Shown here in pieces: positions 7,905 to 16,191 of a stretch of DNA of 64,000 bases. Made by a program: the position numbers and the translations under genes. Positions within the stretch are counted from its first letter, which is position 1. Each line of letters opens with the position of its first letter. Below the pieces are notes generated by a model. It was given only the letters and a program-made list of their open reading frames with translations. It did not search any database and was not told the origin of the DNA. Source of the DNA: Arthrobacter ipis (GTDB taxonomy: Bacteria; Actinomycetota; Actinomycetes; Actinomycetales; Micrococcaceae); NCBI RefSeq assembly GCF_014694315.1, contig NZ_JAAOXD010000004.1, positions 581,445 to 645,444 on the forward strand, written 5' to 3'.

Positions 7905-8786
7905 ATGAGCGGGCGTCACATCGGGCGGACCAACCAAGGACTGCGTATCACTGCGCTGCCAAAGACAGTGAAACTGGCCCTCAAGCTTGCGCCGCGCCAG
8001 CTCAATGATGAGATCGCGCTTGCCAAGATCGAAGCGAAGCGCAAAGGCAAGCAGCTTGGCGTCGCCGGTGCGTTCTTCGGCGTGGCCGCCGTCTTCCTGG
8101 CCCTGCTGGTAACCGGTCTGATCGTGGCAGCCATCATGGGCCTGGCCACCATCATGCCGGCCTGGCTTGCGGCCCTGCTCGTCAGCGCGGTCTTCCTGCT
8201 TATTGCGCTGATTGGCGGGCTCATCGGCCTCCGGAAGTTCAAGCAGGCCATGCCGCTGATTCCGGAGGACACCGTCCGCGGCCTCAAGCACGACCTGGGC
8301 ATCGCCAAAGAGGGCTCGGACTTCGACGCCGCTGTGCTTGATCCCAACTCGCCCCAGGCGAAGGCCGCGGCGGAAGCCAAGGCCGCGGACAAGGCCAGGG
8401 CCAAGGCTGACAAGGAAGCCAAGAAGTCCGCCGAGGCCGTGGATGTTCCCGTGGCCACCGAGCCTGAACTCCGCCGCCGGCTGAAGCAGCGCCGTGAACA
8501 CCTGACAGGTGTGCGGGACGAGCTTGGCGAGGAACTGGATGTGAAACCCCAGGCCCAGGCACTGCTCGGCGTCGCGAAGCACCGCGCCGCGGAGGGCAAC
8601 GAGAAGTTCCAGGAGATCCGTGGACGTGCCGCCGAACGCTTCGCCGCCCTGTCGACGTCGGCCCGCTCCGGCGCTTCGGAGGCCTCGCTGCCCGGCCAGC
8701 TGGAGGCACGCTGGAAGCCGCTGCTTGCCCTCGCAGCCTCCACCGCGGTCCTGCTCGCCCTGCTGCGGAAACTCTTCAAGAGCTGA
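7905..8786 (+). CDS. Holin-X-like (actinobacterial holin superfamily III) membrane protein
   Basis: 293 residues. A basic N-terminus (KLAPRQLNDEIALAKIEAKRKGKQLG) leads into two adjacent membrane helices (about residues 50-77 and 83-107), the layout of the putative actinobacterial Holin-X family. An Ala/Lys-rich charged stretch (residues 145-180) and a helical region follow, and a hydrophobic segment near residues 272-288 ends the protein. Despite the family name there is no phage context; these proteins are chromosomal and their role is unproven. AAGGCGG upstream is a weak ribosome-binding site. It may be cotranscribed with the phosphatidyltransferase 56 bp downstream. Confidence 0.75.
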   Translation: MSGRHIGRTNQGLRITALPKTVKLALKLAPRQLNDEIALAKIEAKRKGKQLGVAGAFFGVAAVFLALLVTGLIVAAIMGLATIMPAWLAALLVSAVFLLIALIGGLIGLRKFKQAMPLIPEDTVRGLKHDLGIAKEGSDFDAAVLDPNSPQAKAAAEAKAADKARAKADKEAKKSAEAVDVPVATEPELRRRLKQRREHLTGVRDELGEELDVKPQAQALLGVAKHRAAEGNEKFQEIRGRAAERFAALSTSARSGASEASLPGQLEARWKPLLALAASTAVLLALLRKLFKS

Positions 8787-8842
8787 GCCTTGCCCTGAAC
8801 GAAGACTGTGATAGGCCCGCCGGCCGTGGAGAGGGAGGCCTG

Positions 8843-9466
8843 ATGAGATTCATCGGTGCTGGTTCCCGTCCCGGCCGGCCGCATGTCGATCGCGATCTGA
8901 TCTATACCGTCCCCAACCTCGTTACGGTACTGCGCTTCATGGGCGTGCCGATCTTCGTCTGGCTTGTGCTGGCCCAGAAGGAATACGGACTTGCCGTGCT
9001 GGTGCTGGCCATCATGGGCAGCACCGACTGGGTGGATGGCTACATCGCCCGGCGGTTCAACCAGACCTCCAAACTCGGGCGCGTCCTGGACCCCATCGCC
9101 GACCGGCTCGCCCTGATAGCCGTTGCGGTCACCCTGGTGATCGCCGGCGTCGTGCAGTGGTGGTACCTTGCGGCGCTGGTGGTACCCGATGCTGTCCTGC
9201 TGGGCTTGTCACTGTTCTACTTCCGCGGGCACCCGGACCTGCCGGTCAGCCTGGTGGGCAAGGCCCGCACCGGCCTGCTGCTGCTGGGAACCCCGCTCCT
9301 GGTGCTGTCCAAACTGTCCATTCCGTATGCCGGAGCATGGTTCGTGGCGGCATGGGTCGTTCTGGCGCTGGGGCTCGTCGGCCACTGGATTGCCGCCTAC
9401 AACTATTTCTGGGCGATCCGGCGCAAAGGGAAAATGCAGACGGCCGACGACGGCGGGAACGGCTGA
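8843..9466 (+). CDS. CDP-alcohol phosphatidyltransferase family protein
   Basis: Integral membrane enzyme (207 aa) transferring a phosphatidyl group from CDP-diacylglycerol to an alcohol. The family motif DG-x2-AR-x8-G-x3-D-x3-D is intact in DWVDGYIARRFNQTSKLG followed by RVLDPIADR. About five or six membrane helices are visible. The likely acceptor is glycerol phosphate or inositol phosphate; sequence alone does not decide, so no symbol is given. A strong ribosome-binding site (GGAGAGGGAGG) precedes ATG 8843. The stop overlaps the next start by one base (9466). Confidence 0.88.
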   Translation: MRFIGAGSRPGRPHVDRDLIYTVPNLVTVLRFMGVPIFVWLVLAQKEYGLAVLVLAIMGSTDWVDGYIARRFNQTSKLGRVLDPIADRLALIAVAVTLVIAGVVQWWYLAALVVPDAVLLGLSLFYFRGHPDLPVSLVGKARTGLLLLGTPLLVLSKLSIPYAGAWFVAAWVVLALGLVGHWIAAYNYFWAIRRKGKMQTADDGGNG

Positions 9467-10374
9467 TGGTCTGGGTTGCGGTTTTGCTCGCGGTCTTGGG
9501 CGCCTTTTGCCTCGCCTTTGGTGCCCAGCGCCAGGGCAGTGCTGTGAAGGCGGACACCGGCGGTCTTGCGCTGAGCTCCAACGGTTTCCTCCGCCTCCTG
9601 CGGAACCCCCGGTGGGTCTTCGGCCTCCTCCTGCTCTGCATGGGCATGGCCATGAACTCCGTAGCCTTGGTCACAGCACCCCTCACCGTGGTGCAGCCCA
9701 TCGGCGCCATCGCCCTGGTGGTCACCACTGTGGTCAACGCCAAGGACCAGGGGCTGAGCATCAACCGCGCCACGGTAGTAGCAATCACCGCGTGCGTGAC
9801 GGGATCGGCGCTGTTCGTCCTGCTGGCCGTCAACGTCACGCAGGAAAGCCACCACGTCACGCCCGAGGACGAACTGACGATCGTACTGCTGCTTTCCCTG
9901 GCGGTGGGCATCTTCGGGAGCCTCGCCGCAATGTTCAAGCACCGCATGAGCGCGTTCATTTACATCCTGGGCGCCGGCATCCTGTTCGGTTTCGTGGCCG
10001 TGCTGACCCGGATCATAGGCAAACACCTGCTGGACCCGAACGGCCAGTTCCTGCTGAACGTGCCGTGGTATTCGGTAGTTGCCATCGCAGCGGCCGGGGG
10101 ACTCGGGTCCTGGTTCGTCCAGAGCGCGTACTCCACCGGTCCGCCGGATCTGGTGATAGCCGGACTCACCGTCATCGACCCCATTGTGGGCATCGCGATC
10201 GGCATCACGATCCTTGGCGAACTGCGCCCCGATGTCCACGCCGTCTTGGCTATTGCCATGGGTACGGCCGCAACCCTTGCTATCGTGGGAGTAATTGCCC
10301 TTTCAAGACACCATCCCGAGGTCACCAAACGGAAGAAGGACGTTCGGAAGGCCACGGGCAGGGCGTCCCACTAG
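9466..10374 (+). CDS. DMT-superfamily transporter (NIPA/EamA-like)
   Basis: 302 residues with about nine or ten hydrophobic helices and the drug/metabolite-transporter phrases VTAPLTVVQPIGAIALVVTT and VIDPIVGIAIGITILGE, which are repeated family landmarks. The start ATG shares one base with the stop of the phosphatidyltransferase gene, so the two are translationally coupled. Substrate unknown. The cytoplasmic C-terminus is basic (TKRKKDVRKATGR). Confidence 0.8.
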   Translation: MVWVAVLLAVLGAFCLAFGAQRQGSAVKADTGGLALSSNGFLRLLRNPRWVFGLLLLCMGMAMNSVALVTAPLTVVQPIGAIALVVTTVVNAKDQGLSINRATVVAITACVTGSALFVLLAVNVTQESHHVTPEDELTIVLLLSLAVGIFGSLAAMFKHRMSAFIYILGAGILFGFVAVLTRIIGKHLLDPNGQFLLNVPWYSVVAIAAAGGLGSWFVQSAYSTGPPDLVIAGLTVIDPIVGIAIGITILGELRPDVHAVLAIAMGTAATLAIVGVIALSRHHPEVTKRKKDVRKATGRASH

Positions 10375-10481
10375 CCGGTTTTCACTGCGGACCAGGCAAG
10401 AATGTGCCGGTGCATCACGTGCCGGCACCGGCCGGTGTGGTCAGCCGCAGCCGACCACCATGACCACCAGGAGCTTTCTAC

Positions 10482-11678
10482 GTGACCATGCCCGACGCCC
10501 AGCGTCCACTGACCATCCTTATCGCGGCCGACACGTACCCGCCACACGTTAACGGAGCCGCCCAGTTCGGCTACCGGCTGGCCAAAGGCATGACGGCTCG
10601 CGGACACGATGTCCACGTGTTGGCCTGCCGCCAGGACAAGGGCAAGAGCTTTACGGAGTTCCGCGCCGAGGCCACTGTCCACCGCCTCCGCTCGCACAGC
10701 GTCTTCACGCACGAATACTTCAGGGTCTGTTTCCCGTGGGAGATCAAGAAGGAAATCAGCCTCCTGTTCGACAAGGTCCAGCCGGACGTAGTGCACATCC
10801 AAAGCCACTACATGATCGGCGAGCATGTCCTGTATGAGGCAGTGAAGCGCGGCATCCGCATCGTCGCCACCAACCACTTCATGCCGGAGAACCTCAACCC
10901 GTTCCTGCCGTTCCCGCAGTGGTTCAAGGACATCATCGGGAAGATCTCCTGGAAGGACATGGGGAAGGTCATGGGCAAGGCGGACGTCGTAACGACGCCC
11001 ACGCCGCTCGCCGCGAAGGCGATGCACCAGCATGCCTTCCTGCGCAAAGTGCTGCCGCTGTCCAACGGCATCGACTCCGCGGCGTATGAGCCCAAGCCTG
11101 ACGAAGTCATTGAGCCGCACGAACACCCGACGGTGCTGTTCGCGGGCCGCCTGGCGGAGGAGAAGCACGTTGACGTGCTGATCAAGGCGGTCGCCGCCAC
11201 CCCAGCGGACCTGAATGTCCATCTTGAAATCGTCGGCGGCGGCGAGGTGCGCCCCTCGCTTGAGGCCCTGGTGGAACAGCTCGGACTGCAGAACCGGGTG
11301 AAGTTCCTGGGCCTGGCCAGCGATGACGAACTCCGTGAGGCCTACATCCGGGCCGACTTGTTCTGCATGCCCGGTACCGCGGAACTGCAGTCGCTGGTCA
11401 CGCTGGAGGCCATGTCGGCATCAACGCCCGTCCTGCTGGCGGACGCCATGGCACTTCCGCACCTGGTGCGCGACGGCGAAAACGGTTACCTGTTCACGCC
11501 GAATGACAGCGCGGACCTCGCAGCGAAAATCACCCGGATTCTCCGCCTGCCGGCCGAGGAGCGGAAAGCCATGGGCGACGCCAGCCGCTGCATGGTGGAA
11601 CCGCACAGCATCGAGGGGACGCTGCAGACGTTTGAGGATCTGTACTACGGGGCGAACTACGAGGACAAGGTCGTTTAG
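10482..11678 (+). CDS. GT4-family glycosyltransferase
   Basis: 398-residue retaining glycosyltransferase with two Rossmann-like halves. The N-terminal acceptor half has DTYPPHVNGAAQFGYRLA, and the donor half has VLFAGRLAEEKHVDVLIKA (nucleotide-sugar/phosphate contact) and the E-x7-E type segment PGTAELQSLVTLEAMSAS. The group includes enzymes that mannosylate lipids, which would fit the nearby phosphatidyltransferase, but the sugar and acceptor are inferred only. GTG 10482 or ATG 10488, six bases later, could be the start; AGGAG is ~8 nt upstream of the former. Confidence 0.85.
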   Translation: MTMPDAQRPLTILIAADTYPPHVNGAAQFGYRLAKGMTARGHDVHVLACRQDKGKSFTEFRAEATVHRLRSHSVFTHEYFRVCFPWEIKKEISLLFDKVQPDVVHIQSHYMIGEHVLYEAVKRGIRIVATNHFMPENLNPFLPFPQWFKDIIGKISWKDMGKVMGKADVVTTPTPLAAKAMHQHAFLRKVLPLSNGIDSAAYEPKPDEVIEPHEHPTVLFAGRLAEEKHVDVLIKAVAATPADLNVHLEIVGGGEVRPSLEALVEQLGLQNRVKFLGLASDDELREAYIRADLFCMPGTAELQSLVTLEAMSASTPVLLADAMALPHLVRDGENGYLFTPNDSADLAAKITRILRLPAEERKAMGDASRCMVEPHSIEGTLQTFEDLYYGANYEDKVV

Positions 11679-11736
11679 GTCTTGTTCGTCCGGGGCGGGA
11701 GTGTCTGAAGTGGTCGGAGGCGCTTCTCCGGTTTGC

Positions 11737-11742
11737 TAGAGT
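11737..11742 (+). promoter_or_regulatory. -10 box of CAT-anticodon tRNA
   Basis: TAGAGT in the only gap between the glycosyltransferase and the tRNA; the predicted transcript would have a ~75-nt 5' leader to be removed by RNase P. Confidence 0.4.
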
Positions 11743-11822
11743 GAATCTGCCCCGCCGACGACGGACCCTTCCCGGGCTGGCGCTGGCCGGGCGCACCACC
11801 CGGTAAAACGGGACGGGTGCAC

Positions 11823-11896
11823 GGGGCTATAGCTCAGCTGGTTAGAGCGCGGGACTCATAATCCTAAGGTCCTCGGTTCAAGTCCGAGTAGCCCTA
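11823..11896 (+). tRNA. tRNA with CAT anticodon (elongator Met, or Ile2 after lysidine modification)
   Basis: 74-nt cloverleaf: acceptor GGGGCTA pairs with TAGCCCT (first pair G-U), D-arm GCTC/GAGC, anticodon loop CTCATAA, T-arm CTCGG/CCGAG, discriminator A, no encoded CCA. The 1-72 pair and the lack of three G-C pairs in the anticodon stem exclude the initiator. Met and Ile2 tRNAs share this anticodon; the outer anticodon-stem pair here is mismatched (C-A), and I cannot decide between them by eye. Confidence 0.92.
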
Positions 11897-11901
11897 CCTT
11901 T

Positions 11902-11946
11902 AGAGCCCTGATCTGCGTCATCGCGGATCGGGGCTCTTCTTCTTTT
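11902..11946 (+). terminator. terminator after CAT-anticodon tRNA
   Basis: Long stem 11902-11917 with 11922-11937 (AGAGCCC outer pairs, two G-T wobbles inside), TCAT loop, then a T-rich tract TTCTTCTTTT. Confidence 0.8.
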
Positions 11947-11992
11947 CCCGGTTGGTCCGGGGCGCTTTCCCTTCCGGGCTCTGGTGCGATAT

Positions 11993-12008
11993 GTTACTCA
12001 TCAGTAAC
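11993..12008. promoter_or_regulatory. perfect 6-4-6 palindrome upstream of acyl-CoA dehydrogenase
   Basis: GTTACT-CATC-AGTAAC lies 60 bp before the acyl-CoA dehydrogenase start. The form is typical of TetR-family operators, several of which control acyl-CoA metabolism. No regulator gene adjoins it, so control would be in trans. Confidence 0.5.
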
Positions 12009-12067
12009 AAGCCCTGCTGGCAACGGCCTTCCTACGCCGCGGCCGCCGGTCACGCCGAAGGAGTGCC

Positions 12068-13258
12068 ATGTCCGCCACTGAATCAGACATCAACAACCTG
12101 CCCTATGCCGATGGCGACTTCTTCTCCTTCGAGCAGCTGCTGACTTCCAAGGAGCGGGACAGGCTGGCTGAGGTCCGCTCTTTCCTGGCCCGGGAAGTGA
12201 AGCCGATAGCTGTGGACTGCTGGAACCGCGGCGAATTTCCCATGGACCTGATTCCCAGGCTGGCCGAGCTCGACCTCGTCAGCCCCGTGCGGCGCCAGGG
12301 CTATTCCAATCTGTTTGCCGGCATTGTGCATGCGGAGGTTACCCGCGCGGACACGTCCATCGCCACCTTCATGGGGGTGCACGACGGGCTTTTCACCGGC
12401 TCCATCGAAGCCCTGGCTTCCCGGGAGCAGCAGGATGCCTGGCTGCCGGACATCTACTCGCTACGCAAGATCGGGGCCTTCGGGCTGACGGAGCCCCTAG
12501 GTGGTTCCGACGTCGCCGGTGGCACCCGCACCACCGCAAGGCGGGACGGCGACCACTGGATCCTCAACGGCGCCAAGCGCTGGATCGGCAACGCAACATT
12601 TTCCGACTGGGTGGTGGTCTACGCGCGCGACGTGGCCGACAACCAGGTCAAGGCTTTCCTTGTGGACACGGCGCTTCCGGGGTTCACTGCAACGAAGATT
12701 GAGAACAAGATCTCGCTGCGGACCGTGCAGAACGCGGACATCACCCTCGACAACGTGGTGGTGCCGGACTTCTTCAAGCTGGCCAACGCCAACAGCTTCC
12801 GCGATACCAACAAGGTCCTGAAGGTCACCCGCCTCGCTGTGGCCTGGCAGGCGGTGGGCCAGCAGCTGGCCGCCTTCGACGTGGCCCGGCGCTACGCCGT
12901 GGAGCGGCACCAATTCGGGCGCCCGCTGGCTTCCTTCCAGCTGGTGCAGAGCCAGCTGGTCCAGATCCTGGGGAACACGGTCAGCTCCATGGGCATGATG
13001 GTGCGGCTGGCCCAGCTCGAGGATGCCGGCCAGGCCAAGGATGAGCAGTCAGCCCTCGCCAAGGCCTTCACCACCGCACGGATGCGGGAAAGCGTGGCAA
13101 TCGGCCGCAGCCTGCTCGGCGGAAACGGCATTGTGACGGACTTCGAGATGGCAAAGATCTTCGCGGACGCCGAGGCGATCTACTCCTACGAGGGCACCCA
13201 CGAAGTCAACACGCTGGTGGCTGGCCGGGCCATCACCGGCGTCTCCGCGATCGTCTAG
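12068..13258 (+). CDS. acyl-CoA dehydrogenase family protein, glutaryl-CoA-dehydrogenase-like
   Basis: FAD enzyme oxidising a CoA thioester at C2-C3 and passing electrons to ETF. All three ACAD domains are present in 396 residues: the helical N-terminus, the beta barrel around FGLTEPLGGSDVAGG, and the C-terminal bundle with RHQFGRPLASFQ. The catalytic base E375 sits in YSYEGTHEVNTLVAGRAITG, the pattern of the glutaryl-CoA dehydrogenase branch (lysine/tryptophan breakdown). GAAGGAG precedes ATG 12068. It is monocistronic, with a likely operator at 11993-12008. The exact substrate is inferred. Confidence 0.85.
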   Translation: MSATESDINNLPYADGDFFSFEQLLTSKERDRLAEVRSFLAREVKPIAVDCWNRGEFPMDLIPRLAELDLVSPVRRQGYSNLFAGIVHAEVTRADTSIATFMGVHDGLFTGSIEALASREQQDAWLPDIYSLRKIGAFGLTEPLGGSDVAGGTRTTARRDGDHWILNGAKRWIGNATFSDWVVVYARDVADNQVKAFLVDTALPGFTATKIENKISLRTVQNADITLDNVVVPDFFKLANANSFRDTNKVLKVTRLAVAWQAVGQQLAAFDVARRYAVERHQFGRPLASFQLVQSQLVQILGNTVSSMGMMVRLAQLEDAGQAKDEQSALAKAFTTARMRESVAIGRSLLGGNGIVTDFEMAKIFADAEAIYSYEGTHEVNTLVAGRAITGVSAIV

Positions 13259-13277
13259 TCCGCGACCGACTGGCAGG

Positions 13278-13811
13278 TCAGTTCAGCGGCAGCAGCACCG
13301 AGGGCCGCAGGTCCAGAATGAAGGACAGCGGATTGAGGTACTCTTCTCCGCGGCGGACGCCCCAGTGCACGCAAGGTGAAGAGCCGCAGTGGCCGGCCAG
13401 CAGGGTGCCCACCACGGCGCCCTTGGCCACGGAAGCGCCCTTTTTGAGCGTGCTCCGCACCGGTTCGAAGCTGCTGCGCAGGCCATTGCCGTGATCAATG
13501 GTGAGGACGGGCCGGTCCACCACCACGCCCACAAAGCTGACGGTGCCGGACTCCGGGGCGGTGACCGGACCGCCGTCGGATGCTGATCCAAGGTCAACAC
13601 CCCGGTGCCCGCTCAGCCACGGCTTGTCCGGAGGGTCGAACGGGCGCAGGACCGCCGGCCGTGGTGCAAGTGGCCAACTCCAGCCCGCCGGGGCCGGCGC
13701 AGTGGCCCGAGCGGGTGAAACCGGTGGTAAAGCAGAAGGCGCGGGTGCGACGGAAGGTGGGGCGGCCGCCGTCGTGAGCAGGAGCAGCGCTGCCATTGCG
13801 TGGGCTCTCAT
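13278..13811 (-). CDS. secreted M23-family peptidase-like protein (degenerate active site)
   Basis: 177 residues. The N-terminal ~20 residues (RAHAMAALLLLTTAAAPP) look like a signal peptide, followed by an Ala/Pro-rich linker and an M23/LytM domain from about residue 45. The first zinc motif HRGVDLG is kept, but the usual HxH is replaced by CVHWGVR, which retains only one histidine; two cysteines near it may form a disulfide. Such proteins often act as regulators and not as active peptidases. It is divergent from rpsB, an arrangement I recall from other actinobacteria. CATGCT lies 6 nt before the ATG (13818-13823). Confidence 0.8.
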   Translation of the reverse strand: MRAHAMAALLLLTTAAAPPSVAPAPSALPPVSPARATAPAPAGWSWPLAPRPAVLRPFDPPDKPWLSGHRGVDLGSASDGGPVTAPESGTVSFVGVVVDRPVLTIDHGNGLRSSFEPVRSTLKKGASVAKGAVVGTLLAGHCGSSPCVHWGVRRGEEYLNPLSFILDLRPSVLLPLN

Positions 13812-14233
13812 GTCCCCAGCATGGGCGCCCGATCCGCTGGCCGGAACGGGGCCTCCGGCCTATGTGGAAAACGCCGCCCGGCGCGGCAGGACCGGTGCAT
13901 TTGCTGCAGTCCGCTGTAGTACACTTGGTGGAGCAGTTTGCTGTGCCCTCAACGCATTCCATTTCGTGGCTAGCGTCAGCACGCCCCATTCAGGAGTGCG
14001 GGGGAGCAGCAGCTGACTACGCGTATCCAGCCCTCCACCACCGGTAAGCAGTTGCTTGCTGCTGCGGAGGATTGTGCCTCTTGCGGTCAGGCCCGGCAAC
14101 GGTCCTGATGAGGGGCGCAATGGATGCCAGGAGCCTGTGCCCGCCCGGGTAAGGCTAAATAACCGTCAACTATTGGCAGGGTAAGAGCGGCCGCGGCCGC
14201 TCTCATGAATGACCTGCCGGAAGGAGCGTCGGC
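13812..14233. other. 422-bp divergent intergenic region between M23 gene and rpsB
   Basis: No convincing coding sequence. It holds the leftward -10 box CATGCT at 13818-13823, a possible rightward -10 box TAGTAC/TACACT at 13917-13925, an AT-richer stretch GGCTAAATAACCGTCAACTA around 14153-14172 that could be a nearer rpsB promoter, a 20-bp perfect palindrome at 14184-14203, and the rpsB ribosome-binding site GGAAGGAG (14219-14226). Confidence 0.6.
14184..14203 (+). promoter_or_regulatory. 20-bp perfect palindrome in the rpsB leader
   Basis: AGAGCGGCCG followed by its exact reverse complement, 30 bp before the rpsB start. In RNA it would form a very stable hairpin just 5' of the ribosome-binding site. 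rpsB mRNA is autoregulated by S2 in other bacteria, so a translational control role is possible but not shown. Confidence 0.45.
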
Positions 14234-15103
14234 ATGCCCGTCGTAACCATGCGCCAGCTGCTTGACAGCGGCGTCCACTTTGGACACCAGACCCGCCGTT
14301 GGAACCCGAAGATGAAGCGCTTCATCTTCACCGAGCGCAACGGCATCTACATCATTGACCTCCAGCAGTCGCTGTCCTACATCGACCGCGCCTACGAGTT
14401 CGTCAAGGCCACCGTTGCCCACGGCGGCACCGTGCTGTTCGTCGGCACCAAGAAGCAGGCTCAGGAAGCCATCGCCGAGCAGGCCACCCGCGTTGGCCAG
14501 CCGTACGTCAACCAGCGTTGGCTCGGCGGTATGCTCACCAACTTCCAGACTGTTGCCAAGCGTATCCAGCGCATGAAGGAACTCGAAGAGATCGACTTCG
14601 ACGACGTCGCCGGCTCCGCGTACACCAAGAAGGAACTGCTGCTTCTCCGCCGCGAGCTCACCAAGCTTGAGTCCAACCTCGGCGGTATCCGCAACCTGAC
14701 CAAGGCACCGTCCGTGCTGTGGGTTGTCGACACCAAGAAGGAGCACCTGGCTGTTGACGAGGCCAAGAAGCTCAACATCCCGGTTGTTGCCATCCTGGAC
14801 ACCAACTGCGATCCGGACGAAGTCGACTTCCCGATCCCGGGTAACGACGACGCCATCCGCTCGGTGAACCTCCTGACCCGCGTTGTTGCTGACGCCGTTG
14901 CTGAGGGCCTCATCGCCCGCAACCAGCGCGCAACCGGCACCACCGAGACCCCGGAAGAGCCGCTGGCTGAGTGGGAGCGCGAGCTCCTCGAAGGCAGCAA
15001 GACCGAGGAAGCTCCGGCTGCCGAGGCTGCTCCCGCCGCAGAAGATGCTCCGGCCGCAGAGGAAGCCCCGGCTGCTGCCGAGGGCACCGACACCGCGAAG
15101 TAA
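14234..15103 (+). CDS. rpsB: 30S ribosomal protein S2
   Basis: Binds 16S rRNA and S1 on the small subunit. The N-terminus [20 protein letters not shown] and [10 protein letters not shown] are diagnostic, and the core ends near residue 235. The last ~45 residues form an Ala/Glu/Pro-rich extension, common in actinobacterial S2. GGAAGGAG lies 7 nt upstream. First gene of the conserved rpsB-tsf-pyrH-frr-cdsA run. Confidence 0.98.
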   Translation: MPVVTMRQLLDSGVHFGHQTRRWNPKMKRFIFTERNGIYIIDLQQSLSYIDRAYEFVKATVAHGGTVLFVGTKKQAQEAIAEQATRVGQPYVNQRWLGGMLTNFQTVAKRIQRMKELEEIDFDDVAGSAYTKKELLLLRRELTKLESNLGGIRNLTKAPSVLWVVDTKKEHLAVDEAKKLNIPVVAILDTNCDPDEVDFPIPGNDDAIRSVNLLTRVVADAVAEGLIARNQRATGTTETPEEPLAEWERELLEGSKTEEAPAAEAAPAAEDAPAAEEAPAAAEGTDTAK

Positions 15104-15119
15104 TAACTTCATCGGGATT

Positions 15120-15189
15120 TCCGGGCGCTGTCAGCAGCGTCCGGGCAACTGACAGGATGGCCGCTCACCAGGTGAGCTGCCGTCCTGTC
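15120..15189 (+). promoter_or_regulatory. two tandem hairpins between rpsB and tsf
   Basis: Hairpin 1: CCGGGCGCTG-TCAG-CAGCGTCCGGG (about 15120-15145, one G-T pair). Hairpin 2: 15151-15169 with 15171-15189, 19 bp with one wobble and one mismatch. No T-tract follows either, so they are more likely RNA-processing or stability elements or a partial attenuator than full terminators; tsf is usually cotranscribed with rpsB. Confidence 0.5.
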
Positions 15190-15229
15190 GGTCCGTACAC
15201 ACGAAAATTTTCTAGACAGAGGGGTTCAC

Positions 15230-16066
15230 ATGGCGAACTACACTGCCGCTGATATCAAGGCTCTGCGCGAGCGCACCGGCGCCGGCATGATGGATGTCAA
15301 GAAGGCTCTCGACGAAGCCAACGGCGACGCCGAGAAGGCGATCGAGATCATCCGCATCAAGGGCCTCAAGGGTGCCACCAAGCGCGAAGGCCGCTCCACG
15401 GCCGAGGGCCTGGTTGCTGCCAAGGTCGAGGGCGGCGTCGGCGTAATGATCGAGGTCAACTGCGAGACCGACTTCGTTGCCAAGGCTGACAAGTTCATCC
15501 AGCTGGCTGACAAGGTGCTGGCCATCGCCGTCGAGTCCGGCGCTGCCGACCTCGAGACCCTCCTCGCCACCGATGTTGACGGCAAGCCGCTGTCCGAGGT
15601 TGTCGTCGAAGAGGGCGCTATCCTCGGCGAAAAGGTCGTTGTCCGCCGCATCTCCCGCATCGAGGGCGCTACGGTCGACGCTTACCTGCACAAGACGTCC
15701 AAGGACCTCCCGGCCCAGGTCGGCGTCCTGTTCGCTGTTGACGGCGAAGGCGAAGCAGCTGCCACCGCCGCACACGATGTTGCCGTTCACGTTGCAGCCA
15801 TGGCTCCGAACTACCTCTCCCGTGAGGACGTTCCGGCCGAGCTCGTCGAGTCCGAGCGCCGCATCGCCGAGGAAACCGCAAAGGCCGAGGGCAAGCCCGA
15901 AGCTGCGATGACCAAGATCGTCGAAGGCCGCGTTACCGGCTTCTACAAGGGTGAGGTCCTGGTTGACCAGGCCTTCGCCAAGGACGCCAAGAAGTCTGTG
16001 GCGCAGGTCCTCGAAGAGGCCGGCGTCAAGGGAACCGCGTTCACGCGTTTCCGCGTCGGCTCCTAG
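15230..16066 (+). CDS. tsf: elongation factor Ts
   Basis: Guanine-nucleotide exchange factor for EF-Tu. The 278-residue protein starts with the UBA-like domain (MANYTAADIKALRERTGAGM and KALDEANGD) and carries the EF-Tu-contacting TDFVAK motif near residue 80, followed by the two core subdomains. AGAGGGG is the ribosome-binding site. An intrinsic terminator lies 12 bp after the stop. Confidence 0.98.
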   Translation: MANYTAADIKALRERTGAGMMDVKKALDEANGDAEKAIEIIRIKGLKGATKREGRSTAEGLVAAKVEGGVGVMIEVNCETDFVAKADKFIQLADKVLAIAVESGAADLETLLATDVDGKPLSEVVVEEGAILGEKVVVRRISRIEGATVDAYLHKTSKDLPAQVGVLFAVDGEGEAAATAAHDVAVHVAAMAPNYLSREDVPAELVESERRIAEETAKAEGKPEAAMTKIVEGRVTGFYKGEVLVDQAFAKDAKKSVAQVLEEAGVKGTAFTRFRVGS

Positions 16067-16078
16067 TCTGACAAGCAA

Positions 16079-16109
16079 GGGGGTGGCCACTTCGGTGGCC
16101 GCCCCTTTT
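16079..16109 (+). terminator. terminator after tsf
   Basis: Stem GGGGGTGGCCAC with GGTGGCCGCCCC around a short TTC loop, then TTTT. It separates rpsB-tsf from pyrH. Confidence 0.85.
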
Positions 16110-16191
16110 GCATGCACCGGCCACATAAGAAATATGAGCGCTGGCCGGATGCGCGATAACCTAGCTCAGAGTTCACCAACCGGAAGGCACC

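Noticed and set aside
7905..8786. Prophage remnant suggested by the Holin-X similarity
   Set aside because: No phage genes nearby; this family is chromosomal in Actinobacteria.
13860..14120. Small open frames in the M23-rpsB gap
   Set aside because: They overlap each other on both strands, have biased composition and no promoter or ribosome-binding site fitting their starts.
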